Source: Rhodococcus sp. B50 (lineage in GTDB: Bacteria > Actinomycetota > Actinomycetes > Mycobacteriales > Mycobacteriaceae). From it: a stretch of 64,000 nucleotides of DNA. Below, in pieces: positions 15,919-24,155 of the stretch; the stretch's first letter is position 1, and the number at the start of each line of letters is the position of its first letter. Position numbers and translations under genes: made by a program. The notes beneath the pieces were generated by a model that worked only from the letters and a program-made list of their open reading frames with translations, had not been told where the DNA came from and made no database searches. The stretch lies in the NCBI RefSeq assembly GCF_013602415.1, contig NZ_WPAG02000002.1, positions 5,087,480 through 5,151,479 on the forward strand, in the 5' to 3' direction.

Positions 15919-17846
15919 GGCGGAACGACCGCTCCCTCACGTTCGAGCATGGCCGACCCGAGCAGGTACTCGGGCACACCCAGGCCCTCCACGAGCGTCA
16001 GCGCGTGCGGGCGCAGGCTGCGGCACCGTTCGTTGATCCCGCGAGTGACCGCCTTGGCCCGTTCGACCGACAGCAGGCGGTGTTCCATGAACCACGCCTT
16101 GTCCTCGTCGATGATCGTCAGTGCGTAGAGATCGCACAGCTCCGAGAGCAGGTCGCGGGCGGTCTCGTCCGTGCAGTCCTCGATCGCGGCGACGAACGCC
16201 TCGAGCACGACCCGGTCGATGTGCGCGCGAGCGGCATGCAGCACGTGGTCCTGCACGAAGTTGAAGGCGTCGAACGGATTGTCCTCACGCTTCATCGCGC
16301 CCTGCAGGCGCCGGGCCGCGGTGGACAGCAGGTACTGCTCGCGGTCCTCGAACATCGTCACCTGCGTACCGCGGTTGAAGAGGCTGCCGTCCTCCTCGTT
16401 GTCCTGGCGGGTGTCGACGATCGTCTGGATGATCTGCTGCGCCGCGGTGCGCTTCTTGACGATGTCGGAGATCGTGGTGGCGGCGAACCGCATCCACTCC
16501 ACCGGGCTCATGCCCTGCACCTCGTCGGCGTAGGCCGTGAGCAGTTCCTTCGCGACCAGCTGGGTCAGGACGTGGTTGTCGCCCTCGAAGGTGGTGAACA
16601 CGTCCACATCCGCGCGCAGCGCCGTCAGCCGGTTCTCGGCCATGTACCCGGCACCACCGCAGGCCTCGCGGCACTCCTGGATCGCCCGCGACGCGTGCCA
16701 GGTGTTGGCGACCTTCAGACCGGCCGCGCGACCCTCGAGCTCGCGCTGTTCCTGCGCGTCGAGTTCCTGCAAGGACGTCGATTGCAGCCGGTGCATCGTC
16801 GTGAGCAGCTCGTTCTGCGCGAAACCGAGCGCGTACGAGCGGGCGATCAGCGGGAGCAGGCGCCGCTGATGGACGAGATAGTCCATGATCGGCACCTCGT
16901 CCTCGCGCCCCGGGGCGTCGAACTGGCGACGCTGCTCGGCGTAGCGGGTGGCGATGGTCAGCGCGACCCGCGCGGCAGCCCCCGCCGACCCGCCGACGGT
17001 GATGCGGCCGCGGACGAGGGTGCCGAGCATGGTGAAGAACCGCCGGCTCGGGTTGTCGATATCGGAGACATACGTCCCGTCCGGGTCGACGTCCGCGTAC
17101 TTGTTGAGCAGGTTCTCCCGCGGGACCCGCACCCGGTCGAAGACGAGGCGGCCGTTGTCGACACCGGGCAGGCCGCCTTTGTAGCCGCAGTCGGAGGTCG
17201 TCACGCCCGGCAGGTCGTTGCCGTCCTCGTCGCGGATCGGGACGACGAAGCAGTGCACACCGTGGGTCTCGCCCTGCGTGACGAGCTGGGCGAAGACCGC
17301 CGCGAACCGGGCGTGCTGCGCGGCGCCGCCGATGTAGTCCTTGCGGGACGACGGGGTGGGGGAGTGGATCACGAACTCCTGGGTGTCCGGATCGTAGGTC
17401 GCCGTGGTCTCGAGCGACTGCACGTCGCTGCCGTGCCCCGTCTCGGTCATCGCGAAGCAGCCGAGCACGTCGAGATCGATGAGCCGCCCGACGTACTTCT
17501 CGTGGTGCCGTTCGGTGCCGAGGTTCTCGATGGCGCCGCCGAACAGGCCCCACTGCACCCCGGCCTTGACCATCAGCGACAGATCCGACATCGCGAGCAT
17601 CTCGATCGAGGCGACCGCACCGCCTGCGTCGCCCGTGCCGCCGGACTCGACGGAGAAGCCTGCCGCAGCGTAGCCGTGGCCGGCGAGGAGGCGCATCTGC
17701 TCGAGGGCGATGGCGCGGGCCTTGTCGGTCTCGGGCGTGTAGTGCGGCGCGAACTTCTCGTGCGCGAGGTCCGTGCGTGCTCGTTCGCGGGCTTCGTGCC
17801 ACGCACCGTCGAGAGCGATGCGCAGATGTTCAGCTGTGGTCGGCAT
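15900..17846 (-). CDS. Large acyl-CoA dehydrogenase (acyl-CoA oxidase-like C-terminus)
   Basis: A 648-residue FAD enzyme that oxidises acyl-CoA to trans-2-enoyl-CoA. The acyl-CoA dehydrogenase fold is visible in CFAMTETGHGSDVQSLE, RKDYIGGAAQHARFAAVFAQL, GRITVGGSAGAAARVALTIATRYAEQRRQF and EACGGAGYMAENRL. The last 200 residues (SPVEWMRFAATTISDIVKK through LVEGLGVPEYLL) form an additional helical domain as in peroxisomal acyl-CoA oxidases, which explains the length above the usual 380-400. It interrupts the haem genes on the opposite strand and is divergent from hemL, so its presence here is probably positional, not functional. Confidence 0.9.
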   Translation of the reverse strand: MPTTAEHLRIALDGAWHEARERARTDLAHEKFAPHYTPETDKARAIALEQMRLLAGHGYAAAGFSVESGGTGDAGGAVASIEMLAMSDLSLMVKAGVQWGLFGGAIENLGTERHHEKYVGRLIDLDVLGCFAMTETGHGSDVQSLETTATYDPDTQEFVIHSPTPSSRKDYIGGAAQHARFAAVFAQLVTQGETHGVHCFVVPIRDEDGNDLPGVTTSDCGYKGGLPGVDNGRLVFDRVRVPRENLLNKYADVDPDGTYVSDIDNPSRRFFTMLGTLVRGRITVGGSAGAAARVALTIATRYAEQRRQFDAPGREDEVPIMDYLVHQRRLLPLIARSYALGFAQNELLTTMHRLQSTSLQELDAQEQRELEGRAAGLKVANTWHASRAIQECREACGGAGYMAENRLTALRADVDVFTTFEGDNHVLTQLVAKELLTAYADEVQGMSPVEWMRFAATTISDIVKKRTAAQQIIQTIVDTRQDNEEDGSLFNRGTQVTMFEDREQYLLSTAARRLQGAMKREDNPFDAFNFVQDHVLHAARAHIDRVVLEAFVAAIEDCTDETARDLLSELCDLYALTIIDEDKAWFMEHRLLSVERAKAVTRGINERCRSLRPHALTLVEGLGVPEYLLGSAMLEREGAVVPPQDVAV

Positions 17847-17864
17847 GTCTCAGACGATAGGTGC

Positions 17865-17938
17865 GGGACATCACTCACGGTGTCCCTTTTTCCTGGTACG
17901 GGAGAAAAAACACATCAGGTTTGATCACCCGTGTTTTT
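17865..17938. promoter_or_regulatory. Two inverted repeats in the divergent acyl-CoA dehydrogenase/hemL promoter region
   Basis: GGGACA (17865-17870) and TGTCCC (17881-17886) form one inverted repeat, followed by TTTTT. A second, AT-rich pair is AAAAACAC (17906-17913) and GTGTTTTT (17931-17938), spaced by 17 bases. They lie between divergent start codons, so operator function is likelier than termination. The regulators are unknown. Confidence 0.35.
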
Positions 17939-17972
17939 GGCAAATCTCGCGAAACTACGGACACTGGAAGTC

Positions 17973-19298
17973 GTGACTGCGACCCCCGATGCTTCGTCCA
18001 CCCACGACACCCGATCCGCCGCACTCTTCCACCGGGCATCGAAGGTGACACCGGGGGGCGTCAACTCTCCGGTCCGCGCGTTCGGGTCGGTCGGCGGCAA
18101 CCCGCCTTTCTTCGCTTCGGGATCGGGTCCTCTGCTCACCGACGTCGACGGCAATACCTACGTCGACCTGGTGTGTTCCTGGGGTCCGATGATTCTCGGG
18201 CACGCACATCCCGCCGTCGTCGAGGCCGTCCGGTCCACCGCCGTCGCCGGTCTGTCGTTCGGTGCCCCCACCGAGGGCGAGGTCGAACTCGCCGAGGAGA
18301 TCGTCGCTCGCATCGCGCCCGTCGAGCAGGTCCGGCTCGTCAACTCCGGCACCGAGGCGACCATGAGTGCCGTCCGTCTCGCGCGTGGGTTCACCGGACG
18401 GGCGAAGATCGTGAAGTTCGCCGGCTGTTATCACGGTCACGTCGACGCACTGCTCGCCGACGCCGGTTCCGGCCTGGCCACCTTCGGTCTGCCCACCTCG
18501 CCCGGTGTCACCGGCGCCCAGGCCGGCGACACCATCGTCGTCCCCTACAACGACCTCGACGCCGTACGCGCCGCCTTCGAAGCGAACCCCGGCGAAATCG
18601 CGGCGGTCATCACCGAGGCTGCCGCCGGCAACATGGGAACGGTTCCGCCGGTGCCCGGCTTCAACGAGGGGCTCCGCGAGCTCACCCGCGAGCACGGCGC
18701 GCTGCTGATCATGGACGAGGTGATGACCGGCTTCCGTGCGAGCCCGACCGGCTGGCACGGCATCGACGGCGTCTCCGGCGACCTCATGACCTTCGGCAAG
18801 GTCATGAGCGGTGGTCTTCCCGCTGCGGCCTTCGGCGGTCGCGCCGACGTGATGGCCCATCTCGCCCCGAGCGGCCCCGTCTACCAGGCCGGCACCCTCT
18901 CCGGTAATCCCGTCGCCGTCGCCGCCGGCCTCGCGAGCCTGCGGGCCGCCGACGCCGATGTCTATGCCTCACTGGACCGCAACGCCGAGACCCTCGGCCG
19001 CTTGCTCGGCGAGGCCCTGGCCGCCGAAGGCGTGCCGCACCGCGTCCAGAACGCCGGCACCCTGCTGAGCGTCTTCTTCACCGGTGAGCCGGTGACGAAC
19101 TACGAACAGGCCAAGGCTGCGCAGACCTGGCGGTTCCCGGCCTTCTTCCACGCTCTGCTCGAGCGTGGCGTCTACGCGCCCCCGAGCGCCTTCGAGACGT
19201 GGTTCGTCTCGTCCGCGCTCGACGACGACGCGTTCTCGCGGATCGCCGACGCCCTGCCACACGCCGCCCGCGCGGCTGCCGCGGCGACCGCGCCGTAG
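17973..19298 (+). CDS. hemL: Glutamate-1-semialdehyde 2,1-aminomutase
   Basis: HemL is a PLP enzyme that isomerises glutamate-1-semialdehyde to 5-aminolevulinate, the product fed to HemB. In the 441-residue protein the blocks are RASKVTPGGVNSPVRAF, YVDLVCSWGPMILGHAHP, LVNSGTEATMSAVRLARG, FAGCYHGHVDALL, LLIMDEVMTGFR and the PLP-lysine block LMTFGKVMSGGLPAAAFGG. The GTG at 17973 is chosen for family length; a GTG at 17931 would add 14 residues and lies in the inverted repeat. The substrate is an unstable aldehyde, so co-expression with hemA is functionally important although hemL is 7 kb away. Confidence 0.96.
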   Translation: MTATPDASSTHDTRSAALFHRASKVTPGGVNSPVRAFGSVGGNPPFFASGSGPLLTDVDGNTYVDLVCSWGPMILGHAHPAVVEAVRSTAVAGLSFGAPTEGEVELAEEIVARIAPVEQVRLVNSGTEATMSAVRLARGFTGRAKIVKFAGCYHGHVDALLADAGSGLATFGLPTSPGVTGAQAGDTIVVPYNDLDAVRAAFEANPGEIAAVITEAAAGNMGTVPPVPGFNEGLRELTREHGALLIMDEVMTGFRASPTGWHGIDGVSGDLMTFGKVMSGGLPAAAFGGRADVMAHLAPSGPVYQAGTLSGNPVAVAAGLASLRAADADVYASLDRNAETLGRLLGEALAAEGVPHRVQNAGTLLSVFFTGEPVTNYEQAKAAQTWRFPAFFHALLERGVYAPPSAFETWFVSSALDDDAFSRIADALPHAARAAAAATAP

Positions 19299-19303
19299 CC
19301 CGT

Positions 19304-19347
19304 TCCTGCCAGGACGACCCTGCCAAGACGAACCCTGCCCTGACGAA
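19304..19347 (+). repeat. Three tandem 14-15 bp imperfect repeats
   Basis: In the hemL-to-phosphatase gap the units TCCTGCCAGGACGA (19304-19317), CCCTGCCAAGACGAA (19318-19332) and CCCTGCCCTGACGAA (19333-19347) follow one another directly. The consensus is CCCTGCC-N2-GACGAA. This is the only obvious structure in the 85-base gap. It could be slippage or an operator array; no function is known. Confidence 0.75.
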
Positions 19348-19383
19348 CTCCCGCCCCTTCCACACCCCTCGAGGAACATCGAC

Positions 19384-20034
19384 GTGACCGACGCCGCCCC
19401 GTCCGAGACCCGCACGATCGTGCACGTGCTCCGCCACGGAGAGGTGCACAACCCCTCCGGCATCCTCTACGGTCGCCTGCCCGGATTCCGGTTGTCGGTG
19501 ACCGGTGAGGCACAGGCACGGGCGGTCGCGGCGTCGCTGGCCGACCACGACATCGCGCACGTGGTCGCATCGCCGCTCGAACGGGCGCAGCAGACTGCCG
19601 CTCCGATCGCGGAGAAGCACGGACTGCAGATCCGCACCGACGAGAACCTCATCGAGGCTGCCAACGACTTCGAGGGATTGAAGGTCTCGGTCGGCGACGG
19701 CGCGCTCAGCCGGCCGCGGCACTGGTGGAAGCTGCGTGATCCGTTCACGCCGTCGTGGGGCGAGCCCTACCTGCAGATCGCCCACCGCATGCTCGCCGCC
19801 GTCAACGCCGCCCGCGTGGCCGCGGCGGGACGGGAAGCGGTGTGCGTGAGCCACCAGCTTCCGGTGTGGACGCTGCGCCGATTCCTCGAGGGCGAGCGCC
19901 TGTGGCACGATCCGCGCCGCCGCCAGTGCAGCCTTGCGTCGCTGACCTCCCTGGTCTACGAGGGCGACACCCTCGTCGACCTGGTGTACTCCGAGCCGGC
20001 CGGCGCTTCCGACCCGAACGTCCACGGCGCATGA
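19384..20034 (+). CDS. Histidine phosphatase family protein (phosphoglycerate mutase-like, Rv0525-like)
   Basis: A 216-residue protein of the histidine phosphatase superfamily. The phospho-accepting His sits in VHVLRHGEVHNPSG, the second arginine block is HVVASPLERAQQTAAPIAE, and a late catalytic His is in AVCVSHQLPVWTLRRFL. The GTG at 19384 gives the normal length. The stop overlaps the ATG of the TlpA-like gene, making this the first gene of the cytochrome c maturation operon, as Rv0525 is in M. tuberculosis. Its substrate is unknown, and it is probably not a glycolytic mutase. Confidence 0.85.
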   Translation: MTDAAPSETRTIVHVLRHGEVHNPSGILYGRLPGFRLSVTGEAQARAVAASLADHDIAHVVASPLERAQQTAAPIAEKHGLQIRTDENLIEAANDFEGLKVSVGDGALSRPRHWWKLRDPFTPSWGEPYLQIAHRMLAAVNAARVAAAGREAVCVSHQLPVWTLRRFLEGERLWHDPRRRQCSLASLTSLVYEGDTLVDLVYSEPAGASDPNVHGA

Positions 20035-20636
20035 GAAGGGCGTTCCGGGCGGCCGTCGCTGCGATCTGCGGCGCCGTCCTTCTCACCTCCTGTGCCACCG
20101 GTGACGACGCCGTCGCCACCGGCGGAACGTTCGACTTCGTCTCGCCCGGCGGGCAGACCCGCATCTTCTACGACCCCCCGGCCGAGCGCGGCACCCTCGG
20201 TGAGCTCACCGGCGAGGACCTCATGAACGAGGGTGAGACGATCTCCCTCGACGATTACGAAGGCCAGGTGGTCGTGCTCAACGTGTGGGGCCAGTGGTGC
20301 GCCCCCTGCCGCAGCGAGGCCGACGATCTCGAGCAGGTCTACGAGGACACCAAGGATCTCGGTGTGCAGTTCCTGGGCATCAACGTCCGCGACAACCAGC
20401 GCGACAAGGCCCAGGACTTCGTGACCGACCAGCAGATCGGTTACCCGTCGATCTACGACCCGCCGATGCGGTCGCTGCTCGCCCTCGGACGCAACTACCC
20501 GACCTCGGTCGTGCCGACCACGGTCGTCCTCGACCGGGAGCACCGCGTCGCCGCGGTGTACCTGACCGAACTGCTCGCCGAGGACCTGCAACCGGTGGTC
20601 GAGCGGATCGCGGCGGAATCGGATTCGGAGCAGTAA
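20031..20636 (+). CDS. TlpA/ResA-like thioredoxin lipoprotein (Rv0526-like)
   Basis: A 201-residue exported thiol-disulfide oxidoreductase. The N-terminus is a lipoprotein signal (basic RRAFRAAVAAICGAVLLTSC, lipobox LLTSC), so it is anchored on the outer face of the membrane. The thioredoxin fold has the active site VVVLNVWGQWCAPCRSEAD and a cis-proline region SVVPTTVVLDREHRV. By family it reduces the haem-binding cysteines of apocytochrome c, receiving electrons from CcdA encoded immediately downstream. It overlaps the upstream gene by 4 bases (ATGA). Confidence 0.92.
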   Translation: MRRAFRAAVAAICGAVLLTSCATGDDAVATGGTFDFVSPGGQTRIFYDPPAERGTLGELTGEDLMNEGETISLDDYEGQVVVLNVWGQWCAPCRSEADDLEQVYEDTKDLGVQFLGINVRDNQRDKAQDFVTDQQIGYPSIYDPPMRSLLALGRNYPTSVVPTTVVLDREHRVAAVYLTELLAEDLQPVVERIAAESDSEQ

Positions 20637-20638
20637 CG

Positions 20639-21457
20639 GTGATCCTTGCGTCGGGTGTCGGGGAGACTTTCCAGAACGCGGCCCTGTCGGGGCCGTTGCT
20701 GCTGGCGATGGGCGCGTGCCTGCTCGCCGGTCTCGTCTCCTTCGCGTCGCCGTGTGTCGTGCCGCTCGTTCCCGGATATCTGTCCTATCTCGCCGGGGTG
20801 GTCGGGGCCGAAGCTCCTGCCGTCACCGCCGAGCAGGCCGGTGCCCGCACCACGACGATCCGCCGCGACGGGCGGCTCCGGGTGGCGGGTGCCGCCGGGC
20901 TCTTCGTCCTGGGCTTCACCGTGGTGTTCGTCCTCGCGACGGCTTCGGTGTTCGGAGCGATCTCCGCGCTCGCCGTCAATCGCGAGCTGCTCATGCGGAT
21001 CGGTGGTGTCGTCACCATCGTGATGGGCCTGGTCTTCATCGGCCTCATCCCTGCCCTGCAGCGCGACACGCGGCCGGCGCCCCGGCGCATCTCGAACCTC
21101 GCTGGTGCCCCGCTGCTCGGTGCGGTCTTCGCACTCGGATGGACTCCCTGCCTCGGCCCCACCCTGGCCGGGGTGATCTCGCTGGCGGCAGGCACCGAGG
21201 GCACCACCGCGGCACGCGGGGTGACGCTGATCGTCGCCTACTGTCTCGGACTCGGGCTGCCGTTCGTCGTGCTCGCGCTCGGTTCGGCGCGGGCGTTGCG
21301 TGGGGTGGGCTGGCTGCGCACCCATGCGCGGACCGTGCAAATCGTCGGTGGCCTGATGCTCATGGCCGTCGGCATCGCTCTCGTCACCGGTGCGTGGGAC
21401 CTGTTCGTGTCCTGGGTCCGTGACTCGTTCATCTCGGAAGTGACTCTGCCCGTATGA
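20639..21457 (+). CDS. ccdA: Cytochrome c biogenesis protein CcdA
   Basis: A 272-residue polytopic membrane protein that carries reductant from cytoplasmic thioredoxin to the extracytoplasmic TlpA-like protein. Six membrane helices are visible. The conserved cysteines are in LVSFASPCVVPLVPGYLSY (helix 1) and FALGWTPCLGPTLAGVISLA (helix 4), the redox pair of the DsbD/CcdA family. The GTG at 20639 lies 2 bases after the tlpA-like stop and the stop overlaps resB (ATGA), so it is fully embedded in the operon. Confidence 0.95.
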   Translation: MILASGVGETFQNAALSGPLLLAMGACLLAGLVSFASPCVVPLVPGYLSYLAGVVGAEAPAVTAEQAGARTTTIRRDGRLRVAGAAGLFVLGFTVVFVLATASVFGAISALAVNRELLMRIGGVVTIVMGLVFIGLIPALQRDTRPAPRRISNLAGAPLLGAVFALGWTPCLGPTLAGVISLAAGTEGTTAARGVTLIVAYCLGLGLPFVVLALGSARALRGVGWLRTHARTVQIVGGLMLMAVGIALVTGAWDLFVSWVRDSFISEVTLPV

Positions 21458-23121
21458 CCGCGACACATACCCCGACCCCCGCACCGCAACCGTCGCCTCC
21501 GCCGCGGCAGAGCGCGGCCGGACGTGCCGCTGCTCTCGTGCGGAACACATGGCGCGGCCTGACCTCGATGCGGACCGCCCTGGTCCTGTTGTTCTTGCTC
21601 GCGCTCGCCGCGATCCCCGGTGCGCTCCTGCCGCAGCGCAGCCTCAACACCCAGAAGGTCGACGAGTACATAGCGGCCCGCCCGACGCTCGGACCGCTCA
21701 TGGACCGGTTCGAGCTGTTCGACGTCTTCGGCAGTTTCTGGTTCACCGCCGTCTACGTGCTGCTGTTCATCTCACTGGTCGGCTGCATCCTGCCGCGCTG
21801 CGTCGAGCACTTCCGCGCCCTGCGTACCCCGCCGGTCGCTGCTCCGCGCAACCTGCAGCGACTGCCGCATCACGCGCAGACGACGGTGGCCGAGACCCCC
21901 GACGACGTACTCGACCGGATCCAGGCGCAGCTGCGCGGATGGAAGGTCGTGCGCCGCGAGGGCGGGGCCCGCGGACGCGACGGCGAGGTGACCCTGTCCG
22001 CCGAGAAGGGCTATCTGCGCGAGGCCGGCAACCTGGTCTTCCACATCTCCCTCGTCGGTCTGCTCGTCGCCGTCGCCGCCGGCAAGCTCTTCGGATACGA
22101 GGGACAGCGCATCCTCGTCGCGAACGGCGAGGAATTCTGCACCACCTCACCTGCGTCCTTCGATTCGTTCCGGGCCGGCAGCACGCTCGACGGAACCGGG
22201 CTGAACCCCATGTGCGTGCGGGTGAACACCTTTGCCGCCGACTATCTCGACAACGGTCAGGCCGAGATGTTCACCTCCGACATCGAGTACCAGTACGGCG
22301 ACGACCTTGCCGGCAACATCTGGCGCGACGCGCAGTTGAAGGTCAACCATCCGTTGCGCGTCGGCAGCGACCGCGTCTACCTGCAGGGCCACGGCTACGC
22401 TCCGACGTTCACGGTGGCCTGGCCGAACGGTGAGACCCGCACCGAGACGCTGCAGTGGGCACCCGACGATGCGACCACCTTCCTCAGCAGCGGTGCGATG
22501 CGCTTCGACCCGCCCGGTGGCATGTTCCCCGACGCCGACGAGCGCCGGAAGAACCAGATCGCGATCGAGGGACTGTTCGCGCCGACGGCCTCGTTCCACG
22601 GCACGCTGCTCACATCGATCTTCCCCGCCCTGACGGACCCGGCTGTCGCCATCGACATCTACAAGGGCGACTCCGGTCTCGACACCGGCAACCCGCAGTC
22701 GCTGTTCTCGCTCAACAAGGAACTGATCAATCAGGGACGCCTCGTGAAGCAGGATCGTGTCAACCTGCGTCCGGGGGAGAGCGTGACGCTCGCCGACGGC
22801 ACCGAGGTGCGATTCGACAAGGCCACCGACTTCGTCAACCTGCAGGTCTCCCACGACCCGGCTCAGCAGTGGGTGCTGGTCGCGGCGATCTTCATGATGG
22901 GCGGACTGCTCGTGTCGCTGCTGGTCAAACGACGCAGAGTGTGGGCACGCGCGTACCCGGACGGTACAGTGAACGACGGCGAACGACGGACCGTAGTAGA
23001 GCTCGGCGGTCTCGCACGAACCGATCAGGCCGGATGGGGAGACGAGTTCGACCGACTGGTCGAGCGCCTTCTCGGCGACGATGCACCCTCCGCCCCGGCG
23101 GCACAGGAGAAGAAGAACTGA
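21454..23121 (+). CDS. resB: Cytochrome c biogenesis protein ResB (Ccs1)
   Basis: A 555-residue ResB/Ccs1-family protein, one half of the system II haem-export and cytochrome c ligation complex with CcsA. Membrane helices lie near residues 40-60, 85-105, 195-215 and 470-490, flanking the large extracytoplasmic domain (about 220-465) typical of ResB. Recognisable blocks are SMRTALVLLFLLALAAIPGALLPQ, FWFTAVYVLLFISLVGCILPR and NLVFHISLVGLLVAVAAGKLFGYEGQR. It overlaps ccdA by 4 bases and ccsA by 1 base (TGATG). Confidence 0.95.
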   Translation: MTATHTPTPAPQPSPPPRQSAAGRAAALVRNTWRGLTSMRTALVLLFLLALAAIPGALLPQRSLNTQKVDEYIAARPTLGPLMDRFELFDVFGSFWFTAVYVLLFISLVGCILPRCVEHFRALRTPPVAAPRNLQRLPHHAQTTVAETPDDVLDRIQAQLRGWKVVRREGGARGRDGEVTLSAEKGYLREAGNLVFHISLVGLLVAVAAGKLFGYEGQRILVANGEEFCTTSPASFDSFRAGSTLDGTGLNPMCVRVNTFAADYLDNGQAEMFTSDIEYQYGDDLAGNIWRDAQLKVNHPLRVGSDRVYLQGHGYAPTFTVAWPNGETRTETLQWAPDDATTFLSSGAMRFDPPGGMFPDADERRKNQIAIEGLFAPTASFHGTLLTSIFPALTDPAVAIDIYKGDSGLDTGNPQSLFSLNKELINQGRLVKQDRVNLRPGESVTLADGTEVRFDKATDFVNLQVSHDPAQQWVLVAAIFMMGGLLVSLLVKRRRVWARAYPDGTVNDGERRTVVELGGLARTDQAGWGDEFDRLVERLLGDDAPSAPAAQEKKN

Positions 23122-24104
23122 TGACAGAGAACGACACCCTCGCGCAGTACAGCGACTGGGCCTTCGAGTCGGCCTTCGCGGTGCTCGTGCTGGCTCTGCT
23201 GCTGCTCATCGCCGAGTACGCGACCCACCGGGCCGACGTCGTGGCGGAGCGAGAACGCGAACTCGTGGCCGCCGGAAGGCAGCAGGCCCCCGCCGAGCGC
23301 GCGACCGGGCCGGGACGGATCGACCAGACGCCGAAGCGCACCGTGTCGCAGCGTCTCGGCAACATGGGACGCGCGCTCGTCGTCGTGGTCGCGGGCCTGC
23401 AGCTCGCCTCGATCGTCCTGCGTGGGCTGGCCACCGAGCGGTTCCCGCTCGGCAACATGTACGAGTTCGTCTCGATGGCGTGCACCGCCGCGGTGATCTT
23501 CGGGCTGATCGTCCTCCGCAAGCCGGCCTACCGGATCATGTGGGTGTACCTGGTGGTCCCCGTATTGATCCTCATGTTCCTCGCGGCGACGGTGTTGTAT
23601 GCCGACGCCGCTCCCGTGGTGCCGGCCCTCCGGTCGTTCTGGCTGCCGATCCACGTGACGATCATCAGCGTCGGCAGCGGCATCTTCCTCGTCTCGGGTG
23701 TCGCGAGCGTGCTGTTCCTGCTGCGTATCCGCTTCCCGAAGGGCGAGGAGCGCAGCGGTGTGTTCGCGGCGATCGCCGAGCGGCTGCCCGACGCGCAGAC
23801 CCTCGACCGGCTCGCCTACCGCACCACGATCATCGGCTTCCCGCTGTTCGGCGCCGGCATCATCCTCGGGGCAATCTGGGCCGAGGCGGCGTGGGGACGC
23901 TTCTGGGGCTGGGACCCGAAGGAGACGGTCTCGTTCATCTCGTGGGTCGTCTACGCCGCCTATCTGCACGCGCGTGCGACCTCCGGCTGGCGGAACACCC
24001 GCGCAGCGTGGATCAACATCGTCGGCTTCGTCACGGTGCTGTTCAACCTGTTCATCATCAACATGGTCGTCTCGGGCCTGCACTCGTACGCCGGACTCAA
24101 CTGA
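23121..24104 (+). CDS. ccsA: Cytochrome c biogenesis protein CcsA
   Basis: A 327-residue membrane protein, partner of ResB in haem delivery and attachment to cytochrome c. It contains the tryptophan-rich haem-handling motif AAWGRFWGWDPKETVSFISW, histidines in LHARATSGWRN and LHSYAGLN, and about eight membrane helices. This is the last gene of the maturation operon, sharing one base with resB. It is the positional match of Rv0529 (CcsA). Confidence 0.95.
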   Translation: MTENDTLAQYSDWAFESAFAVLVLALLLLIAEYATHRADVVAERERELVAAGRQQAPAERATGPGRIDQTPKRTVSQRLGNMGRALVVVVAGLQLASIVLRGLATERFPLGNMYEFVSMACTAAVIFGLIVLRKPAYRIMWVYLVVPVLILMFLAATVLYADAAPVVPALRSFWLPIHVTIISVGSGIFLVSGVASVLFLLRIRFPKGEERSGVFAAIAERLPDAQTLDRLAYRTTIIGFPLFGAGIILGAIWAEAAWGRFWGWDPKETVSFISWVVYAAYLHARATSGWRNTRAAWINIVGFVTVLFNLFIINMVVSGLHSYAGLN

Positions 24105-24155
24105 GGCTGCTATCGTCGCGCCGTCGTCCATGACAGTCGACGGGGGGAGAACGCG

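Noticed and set aside
15840..17924. A 694-residue plus-strand reading frame
   Set aside because: It is the antisense shadow of the acyl-CoA dehydrogenase, whose motifs are complete on the other strand.
17931..17972. Longer hemL start at GTG 17931
   Set aside because: It would begin inside the AT-rich inverted repeat and add 14 residues not seen in the family; the GTG at 17973 fits better.
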